A stretch of 8,495 bases of DNA from an uncultured Clostridia bacterium (GTDB lineage Bacteria > Bacillota > Clostridia > Christensenellales > Borkfalkiaceae), in the NCBI GenBank assembly GCA_946627905.1, contig CAMOVY010000046.1, positions 1 to 8,495 of the forward strand, read 5' to 3'. How positions within the stretch are numbered: the stretch's first letter is position 1; each line of letters begins with the position of its first letter. The translations under genes and the position numbers were made by a program. The notes under the pieces were generated by a model. That model saw only the letters and a program-made list of their open reading frames with translations. It did not search any database and was not told the origin of the DNA. Positions 7,148-8,495 of the stretch are shown here, piece after piece.

Positions 7148-7693
7148 ATGAAAAAATTCGTTTGCGCAATATGCGGCTACGTTCACGAAGGGGATAATCC
7201 GCCCGAATTCTGCCCGCAATGCAAAGCGCCCGCTTCTAAATTCTCGGAACAGAAAGAAGGTCTTTCGTGGGCTGCCGAACACGTAGTCGGCGTTGCCAAA
7301 GGCGTAGATGCCGAAATTTTAGAAGGTCTTCGCCAGAACTTTAACGGGGAGTGCAGTGAGGTCGGTATGTACCTTGCTATGGCGAGAGTAGCGTATCGTG
7401 AAGGCTACGCGGAAGTTGGCGCATATTACGAAAAGGCGGCTTGGGAAGAAGCCGAACACGCGGCTAAGTTTGCGGAACTCCTCGGCGAAGTTATAACCGA
7501 TTCCACCAAGAAAAACCTTGAACTCCGCGTTGCGGCTGAAAACGGCGCGACCGCAGGCAAGACCGCCCTTGCTAAAAAAGCGAAAGCCTTAAATCTTGAC
7601 GCTATCCACGACACGGTTCACGAAATGGCGCGCGACGAAGCCCGCCACGGCAAAGCCTTCGAAGGTTTACTTAACAGATATTTTAAGAAATAA
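7148..7693 (+). CDS. Reverse rubrerythrin (N-terminal rubredoxin, C-terminal diiron domain)
   Basis: This gene encodes 181 residues. Known: rubrerythrins reduce hydrogen peroxide to water with electrons passed through a rubredoxin-type Fe(Cys)4 centre, and protect anaerobes from oxygen in the cytoplasm. Seen: the rubredoxin-like domain is at the N-terminus (CAIC 6-9, CPQC 22-25), the reverse of the classical order. The four-helix diiron domain follows, with E68 (GECSEVGMYLAMA), E101 and H104 in EEAEH, probably E131, and E164 and H167 in DEARH. This matches the reverse rubrerythrins of Clostridium acetobutylicum, which act as NADH-linked peroxidases and are strongly induced by oxygen. AAGGAG at 7134-7139 is the ribosome binding site. 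The gene has its own promoter and terminator, so it is probably monocistronic. The electron donor is not encoded nearby. Confidence 0.95.
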   Translation: MKKFVCAICGYVHEGDNPPEFCPQCKAPASKFSEQKEGLSWAAEHVVGVAKGVDAEILEGLRQNFNGECSEVGMYLAMARVAYREGYAEVGAYYEKAAWEEAEHAAKFAELLGEVITDSTKKNLELRVAAENGATAGKTALAKKAKALNLDAIHDTVHEMARDEARHGKAFEGLLNRYFKK

Positions 7694-7723
7694 TACTTAA
7701 ATCAATAAGGTAAAAATTATTGC

Positions 7724-7756
7724 ACGCCCCGCGCCGATTTTTGGCGCGGGGCGTTT
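7724..7756 (+). terminator. Intrinsic terminator after the rubrerythrin gene
   Basis: A perfect 12-bp stem (ACGCCCCGCGCC 7724-7735 with GGCGCGGGGCGT 7743-7754) closes a GATTTTT loop. It is very GC-rich, but the tail is short (TTT, then ATATAAAAAA), so its efficiency rests on the stem. Confidence 0.85.
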
Positions 7757-7767
7757 ATATAAAAAAC

Positions 7768-7798
7768 ACCCCCTTAAAAACAGTTGACATAAGGGGGT
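7768..7798. repeat. Inverted repeat straddling the -35 box of the T-box promoter
   Basis: ACCCCCTTA (7768-7776) and TAAGGGGGT (7790-7798) form a perfect 9-bp inverted repeat with a 13-nt loop. The loop contains the TTGACA -35 box (7784-7789), and the right arm fills the first part of the promoter spacer. It could be an operator for the downstream promoter. It could instead be a second terminator hairpin for rubrerythrin read-through, since TTTTG follows the right arm. Confidence 0.5.
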
Positions 7799-7813
7799 TT
7801 TGTATGTTATTAT
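7784..7813 (+). promoter_or_regulatory. Predicted promoter of the T-box leader and XRE-family gene
   Basis: A consensus TTGACA (7784-7789) is followed after 18 nt by TATTAT (7808-7813), preceded by TGT as an extended -10 element. The predicted start near 7820 lies about 16 nt before the first T-box helix. Confidence 0.75.
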
Positions 7814-7835
7814 GATTTCAATTATAAAAACTGTG

Positions 7836-8093
7836 ATGGAAAGGTCGCAAAATAAAAACTTTGCAGAGAAGCGGCGGTTGGTGCAAGCCGTTAAAGGAAA
7901 ATTTTGCGATGTAGTTCCGGAGTTGGAAGGAAGAAAGGCGTTAAATTTCGCTTGTAGAACCTTTCCGTGATTGCTGCGTAAAGGCATAGGGGTTGATAGA
8001 CCCTAAGAGTGGCAGACAGTTGTTTGCAATTTGAGTGGTACCGCGGGTAATTTAACTCGTCTCAAAGTATTAAGACTTTGGGGCGATTTTTTT
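7836..8093 (+). promoter_or_regulatory. T-box riboswitch (tRNA-sensing transcription attenuator)
   Basis: Known: T-box leaders read the charging state of one tRNA; uncharged tRNA stabilises an antiterminator and allows transcription of the downstream gene. Seen: Stem I helix TCGCAAAAT (7845-7853) with ATTTTGCGA (7901-7909). The distal bulge AGAGA is at 7865-7869, and the apical hairpin CGGC/GCCG carries the loop motif GGTGCAA (7880-7886). A Stem II candidate pairs GAAAGG (7933-7938) with CCTTTC (7960-7965). A Stem III candidate pairs TAGGG (7987-7991) with CCCTA (8001-8005). The T-box AGTGGTACCGCG is at 8034-8045. In the antiterminator, TTTGAG (8030-8035) pairs with CTCAAA (8061-8066) and GCG (8043-8045) with CGT (8058-8060) around the TGGTACC bulge. 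The TGGT element would pair with an ACCA tRNA end. The specifier codon is unclear: I see no AGUA S-turn on the 5' side, and TGT or GTA near 7910-7914 and TTT near 7902-7905 are only candidates. Confidence 0.93.
8057..8093 (+). terminator. T-box regulatory terminator
   Basis: TCGTCTCAAAGT (8057-8068) pairs with ACTTTGGGGCGA (8075-8086) over 12 bp, including two G-U pairs, around an ATTAAG loop. Seven T's follow (8087-8093). The left arm overlaps the 3' strand of the antiterminator (8058-8066), so the two structures exclude each other. Confidence 0.92.
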
Positions 8094-8113
8094 GTCCCGA
8101 AAAGGAGAATACT

Positions 8114-8495
8114 ATGGAAAAAAATCTCGATTTGAAAATCAAAGCGATGGCGGCGCGTATCAAAGAACTGCGCGAAATCGAAGGCTTGACTATCGCCGAA
8201 ATGGCAAAGTTTACGGACGTTTCGGAAGAAGAGTACGCGGCGTGCGAGCGGGGAGAGCGCGACCTTAACTTTGCGTTCATTTACAGGTGCGCAAATGCCT
8301 TAAAAGTCAACATTACCGATATAATAGAAGGTACAAGCCCATTACTTTCGTCTTACATCTTAACGCGTAGCGGCAAAGGGCAAAAGATTGCTAAAGCGCA
8401 CGGTATGACTTATTATAACTTAGCGGCGGCGTTCCAGAACCGTATTGCCGAACCGTTATACGTTAAAGTCAAGTACGATGCAGGTGCGGAAAATA
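8114..8495 (+). CDS. XRE-family helix-turn-helix regulator with probable C-terminal cupin domain (3' end outside window)
   Basis: The frame is open from ATG 8114 to the window edge (127 complete codons, no stop). AAGGAG at 8102-8107 is a strong ribosome binding site 6 nt upstream. Seen: a Xre/Cro-type HTH at about residues 12-71. IKELREIEGLTIAEMA gives the first helices, then comes SEEEYAACERGERD with the typical xxER-G signature, and the domain ends ALKVNITDII. After a short linker (GTSPLL), residues 79-127 are beta-rich (SYILTRSGKG, LAAAFQNR, EPLYVKVKYDAG). This fits the start of the small cupin domain of XRE-cupin regulators, which usually total about 180 residues. Its transcription passes through the T-box, so it should respond to uncharged tRNA. 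The target genes and ligand cannot be told; such regulators often head the operon they control, and that part is outside the window. Confidence 0.88.
   Translation, partial: MEKNLDLKIKAMAARIKELREIEGLTIAEMAKFTDVSEEEYAACERGERDLNFAFIYRCANALKVNITDIIEGTSPLLSSYILTRSGKGQKIAKAHGMTYYNLAAAFQNRIAEPLYVKVKYDAGAEN

Noticed and set aside
7697..7987. 96-codon open frame on the minus strand across the rubrerythrin terminator and T-box leader
   Set aside because: It runs through a terminator hairpin, a promoter and a structured RNA leader on the other strand, so it is best seen as chance.
1..8495. CRISPR array, prophage, insertion sequence, tRNA or rRNA gene
   Set aside because: I saw no regularly spaced repeats, transposase or integrase motifs, or tRNA/rRNA signatures on either strand.

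Overview
The window looks like a chromosomal core region of an anaerobic, low-to-moderate GC Firmicute of the clostridial type. Three things point there: the divergent rpmB / Asp23-family (yloU) / fakA (yloV) / recG order known from Firmicutes, a T-box leader, and a rubredoxin-first ('reverse') rubrerythrin of the kind described in clostridia. Species and genus cannot be named from the sequence.

Left part (1-2904). The 3' end of an rdgB/HAM1 nucleotide-pyrophosphatase gene converges on a minus-strand rpmB (ribosomal protein L28), and the two share one hairpin terminator. rpmB and the Asp23-family gene are divergent, each with a good sigma-A type promoter. The Asp23-family gene and fakA (fatty acid kinase subunit) form a two-gene unit ending in a strong terminator. 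A short REP-like repeat follows.

Middle (2905-7068). recG encodes a full-length branched-DNA helicase but has no visible ribosome binding site. It ends in a long hairpin terminator. nadE encodes a full-length glutamine-dependent NAD synthetase with a clear promoter. A perfect 9-bp inverted repeat lies at its predicted transcription start and may be an operator or a leader hairpin.

Right part (7069-8495). A monocistronic reverse rubrerythrin gene has its own promoter and a 12-bp-stem terminator. Next come a promoter and a T-box riboswitch of about 260 nt, with Stem I distal motifs, the T-box sequence, and mutually exclusive antiterminator and terminator helices. It controls a gene whose 5' part is in the window: an XRE-type helix-turn-helix regulator that seems to continue into a cupin domain.

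Most genes are housekeeping (nucleotide-pool cleaning, translation, lipid metabolism, recombination, NAD synthesis, peroxide defence). The least ordinary part is the right end, where a tRNA-sensing leader controls a transcription factor, probably at the head of an operon that continues beyond the window. I found no mobile element, CRISPR array, rRNA or tRNA gene.
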